DNA of 8,073 nt from JBCBAP01 sp038532435 (lineage in GTDB: Bacteria > Pseudomonadota > Alphaproteobacteria > Rhodobacterales > Rhodobacteraceae). Numbering within the stretch: the first letter of the stretch is position 1; each line of letters opens with the position of its first letter. Location: assembly GCA_038532435.1 (NCBI GenBank), contig JBCBAP010000104.1, positions 1 through 8,073 of the forward strand, read 5' to 3'. This document shows positions 6,729 through 8,073 of the stretch, one piece after another. Both the position numbers and the translations under genes were made by a program. The notes below the pieces were generated by a model. The model was not told the origin of the DNA. It did no database searches and saw only the letters and a program-made list of their open reading frames with translations.

Positions 6729-6793
6729 CGCATCCTCCCTGACGCTCCATGACGAACCGGGGCGCGGGCCGTCTGGCCAGCGGCGGGGCTGTG

Positions 6794-6865
6794 ACGACGA
6801 TCCGCAGCACCCCCGGGATGGGTCGGCGCGCGGGATCTTCCTGTCAGCCGTCCCGGCATCGTCGC
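6794..6865 (-). ncRNA. Candidate structured 5' leader of the cbiX operon
   Basis: Read on the minus strand, the stretch just after the proposed promoter can fold into a three-way junction. The closing stem pairs 6858-6865 with 6794-6801 (8 bp, one G-U). It encloses a hairpin with stem CGGGA/TCCCG (6851-6855 with 6831-6835, 15-nt loop) and a small ACCC/GGGT hairpin (6809-6823). It ends 65 nt before the cbiX start. Position and shape would suit a cis-regulatory RNA for cobalamin genes, but the conserved core of known cobalamin riboswitches is not recognisable. No covariation was tested, so this is an inference from pairing alone in GC-rich DNA. Confidence 0.3.
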
Positions 6866-6871
6866 CCGCGA

Positions 6872-6899
6872 AGTATCAAGGCTGCGCGGGAGGGACAAG
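6872..6899 (-). promoter_or_regulatory. Candidate sigma-70-type promoter for the cbiX-cobM operon
   Basis: On the minus strand CTTGTC (6899-6894) and GATACT (6877-6872) resemble alphaproteobacterial -35 (CTTGAC) and -10 (TATAAT-like) boxes, with a 16-nt spacer. A transcript starting near 6865 would have a leader of about 137 nt before cbiX. No better-placed pair was noticed in the 517-bp region, but the match is imperfect. Confidence 0.4.
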
Positions 6900-7017
6900 C
6901 ACATCCGGGCCGACGCAGCGTTCAATTGCGACACGACAACGCCCATTGACGTCCCGCGAGCAGAGATCGGGCCGGGCGTTTCTGGCCAGGTGCGGGATTT
7001 GCCCTGACGGGCGGTGG

Positions 7018-7036
7018 CCCCACCCACCCCCCTCCC
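7018..7036 (-). other. G-quadruplex-type motif
   Basis: On the minus strand four G runs of 3, 6, 3 and 4 are joined by single-base loops (A, T, T). This satisfies the standard four-tract G-quadruplex pattern with the shortest possible loops, a class that folds very stably in vitro. It lies about 120 bp upstream of the proposed cbiX promoter and 38 bp from the hexamer repeat. Whether it folds or acts in the cell is unknown. Confidence 0.6.
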
Positions 7037-7074
7037 GCGCCCCTGGCCGATGGTGCGCGAGATTGCGCAGCGGC

Positions 7075-7134
7075 GGTGGCGGTGGCGATGGCGATGGCGA
7101 TGGCGATGGCGATGGCGATGGCGATGGCGATGGC
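7075..7134. repeat. Hexanucleotide tandem repeat: two GGTGGC then eight GATGGC units
   Basis: Ten direct 6-bp units occupy 60 bp. Eight are identical GATGGC (7087-7134), preceded by two GGTGGC variants (7075-7086); the array ends in GAAAAA. It lies 111 bp upstream of the ltnD start. No supported gene crosses it. Such perfect short arrays are prone to slippage, so unit number may differ between strains. Confidence 0.95.
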
Positions 7135-7214
7135 GAAAAATGCCGCCTCTGCGGGGCGGGCAATCCCAAAATCATCGAAGGCCTTGGGGGTGGTAATTTG
7201 GAGCGGACCGGGGT

Positions 7215-7222
7215 GGTATACC
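7215..7222. promoter_or_regulatory. GGTATACC palindrome upstream of ltnD, possible GntR-type operator
   Basis: GGTATACC is a perfect 8-bp palindrome 23 bp before the ltnD ATG. The same core occurs in operators of FadR-type GntR regulators such as UxuR/ExuR (core TTGGTATACCAA), a family that often controls sugar-acid catabolism. The flanks here (T on the left, G on the right) do not extend the symmetry. The TATACC inside it could also serve as a -10 box, although no good -35 is spaced correctly. Confidence 0.35.
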
Positions 7223-7245
7223 GACAGCAAACGGGAGGTGTCGGC

Positions 7246-8073
7246 ATGCGTGTTGGGGTGATCGGACTCGGGTCCATGGGATACGGCATGGCGCAATCGC
7301 TGCTGCGGGCGGGGCACCAGACCCACGGCTTTGATATCGACAGCGAAACGATGGCCCGCTTCCGCGCTGAGGGGGGTGCAGCGGGCACGCTCAGCGAAGT
7401 GGCTTCGGATCTCAACTGTGCCGTGATCGTCGTTCTCAACGATGCCCAGACCCGGACGGTTCTCGACGACCTCCTCCCGCGCATGTCGCGGGGATCCGTT
7501 GTGATCTCCTGCGCAACAGTGCCGCCCGCCTTCGCCCGGGAGATGGCTGCGCGCGCGGAAAGTGCGGGGGTGCACTACCTCGACGCGCCGATCTCCGGTG
7601 GCGCGGTGAAGGCGGCGGCGGGTGCGCTTTCGATCATGGCCTCCGGACCGGCTGCGGCGTTCGAGGTGGCGAAACCGGCGCTCGATGCGATGGCCGAGAC
7701 CGTGTTCACCCTCGGCGACGAGGCTGGCGCGGGGTCGGCGATGAAGGCAATCAATCAGCTGCTCGTCGGCGTGCATATCGCGGCGATGGGCGAGGCCATG
7801 ACCTTCGGCATGACCCAGGGTGTCGATCCGGGCCAGACGCTGGAGGTGATCTCCAAATGCGCGGGCACATCCTGGGCGTTCGAGAACCGGGGGCCGCATG
7901 TGGTGGAGGGGGACTACGCCCCGGCCTCCGCCGTGGATATCTGGTTGAAGGATCTGGGCATCGTGCTCGATATCGCGCGATCCGCGCGGTTCCCGGCTCC
8001 CCTAACGGCAACGGCTCTCCAGCAGTTCGTCGCGGCAAGCGGCTCGGGCATGGGACGGGAGGACGACGCGGCG
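7246..8073 (+). CDS. ltnD: L-threonate dehydrogenase-like protein, 3-hydroxyisobutyrate dehydrogenase family (3' end outside window)
   Basis: This is an NAD(P)-dependent beta-hydroxyacid dehydrogenase, complete at the start and cut at codon 276 of about 300. The ATG at 7246 follows GGGAGG by 7 nt. The product begins MRVGVIGLGSMGYGMA, the Rossmann GxGxxG loop (residues 7-12). It continues with LDAPISGGAVKAAAGALSIM (112-131), the substrate loop, GAGSAMKAINQ (161-171) carrying the presumed catalytic Lys167, and FENRGPHVVEGDYAPASAVD followed by IWLKDLGIVLD (212-242). The last block and the terminal GxGREDD resemble L-threonate dehydrogenase LtnD more than classical MmsB, so I infer oxidation of L-threonate to a 2-oxo-tetronate. 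In known pathways an isomerase, the kinase OtnK and the aldolase-like decarboxylase OtnC follow; these would lie to the right of the window. Family certain; exact substrate probable. Confidence 0.85.
   Translation, partial: MRVGVIGLGSMGYGMAQSLLRAGHQTHGFDIDSETMARFRAEGGAAGTLSEVASDLNCAVIVVLNDAQTRTVLDDLLPRMSRGSVVISCATVPPAFAREMAARAESAGVHYLDAPISGGAVKAAAGALSIMASGPAAAFEVAKPALDAMAETVFTLGDEAGAGSAMKAINQLLVGVHIAAMGEAMTFGMTQGVDPGQTLEVISKCAGTSWAFENRGPHVVEGDYAPASAVDIWLKDLGIVLDIARSARFPAPLTATALQQFVAASGSGMGREDDAA

Larger units (their letters stand above)
6729..7245. other. Divergent intergenic region between cbiX and ltnD
   Basis: This 517-bp stretch separates the minus-strand cob operon from the plus-strand ltnD. 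I see no convincing gene in it: open frames crossing it lack recognisable domains and run antisense into flanking genes. In order it holds the cbiX ribosome site (6734-6739), a potentially folded leader (6794-6865), a candidate cbiX promoter (6872-6899), a less distinctive stretch (6900-7017), a G-quadruplex-type motif (7018-7036), a hexamer repeat (7075-7134) and a palindrome just before ltnD (7215-7222). Confidence 0.8.

Noticed and set aside
5622..6752. Long plus-strand open frame opposite cbiX with a Met/Val-rich apparent membrane segment
   Set aside because: The hydrophobic stretch is the antisense reading of the His codons of cbiX (CAT/CAC read as ATG/GTG). There are no family motifs, and the minus strand encodes a clear CbiX.
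6830..7060. Canonical cobalamin riboswitch upstream of cbiX
   Set aside because: A weak B12-box resemblance (GACAGGAAGATCCCGC, minus strand near 6848-6833) was found, but the conserved GCCACTG and GGGAA-type core elements expected 5' of the box are absent, and the likely promoter lies inside the space the aptamer would need.
7076..7261. 61-residue plus-strand open frame starting MAVAMAMA, possible leader peptide before ltnD
   Set aside because: Its Met-Ala repeat is just one frame of the hexamer array, it has no ribosome site, and it overlaps the ltnD start out of frame.
6922..7899. 325-residue minus-strand open frame covering ltnD and the repeat, with an Ala-Ile repeat segment
   Set aside because: The Ala-Ile run is the hexamer repeat translated on the opposite strand, and the rest is antisense to ltnD, which has clear dehydrogenase motifs.

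Overview
The window looks like chromosomal DNA from a high-GC alphaproteobacterium, most likely a member of the Rhodobacterales. The reasons are strong G/C third-position bias in every gene, a CbiG-CobJ fusion, and a long CbiX with a cysteine/histidine-rich tail. The assignment rests on my knowledge of these families, not on a search. The main content is a cobalamin (vitamin B12) corrin-ring cluster.

Layout. Bases 1-341 (+) are the C-terminal end of cobB, hydrogenobyrinate a,c-diamide synthase, cut by the left edge and keeping its amidotransferase Cys and His motifs. It converges, with only 4 bp between stop codons, on a minus-strand operon running right to left: cbiX (6728-5604), cobH (5599-4925), cobL (4879-3683), cobI (3686-2982), cbiG-cobJ fusion (2918-1104) and cobM (1107-346). 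Two junctions are 4-base ATGA overlaps. The others are short gaps, so the six genes are probably one transcript from a promoter near 6872-6899. Right of the operon is a 517-bp divergent intergenic region (6729-7245). It holds a candidate structured leader for cbiX, a G-quadruplex-type motif, a ten-unit hexanucleotide tandem repeat and a GGTATACC palindrome. From 7246 (+) runs an L-threonate dehydrogenase-like gene (ltnD), cut by the right edge.

How the genes work together. CbiX inserts cobalt into sirohydrochlorin. CobI, CobJ, CobM and CobL add methyl groups to the corrin ring and drive ring contraction and decarboxylation. The CbiG part of the fusion is the family that opens the delta-lactone of cobalt-precorrin-5A. 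CobH moves the C11 methyl to C12, and CobB amidates the a and c side chains. The operon mixes markers of the early-cobalt (anaerobic-type) route, CbiX and CbiG, with Cob-type (aerobic-type) fused enzymes. No cobK/cbiJ, cobG/cobZ, cobF/cbiD or cobNST is visible here. ltnD belongs to four-carbon sugar-acid catabolism and is probably an unrelated neighbour.

I found no phage, IS, CRISPR, tRNA or rRNA. The less ordinary features are the CbiX tail, with two separate Cys motifs and 24 His in 40 residues, and the dense non-coding architecture between cbiX and ltnD.
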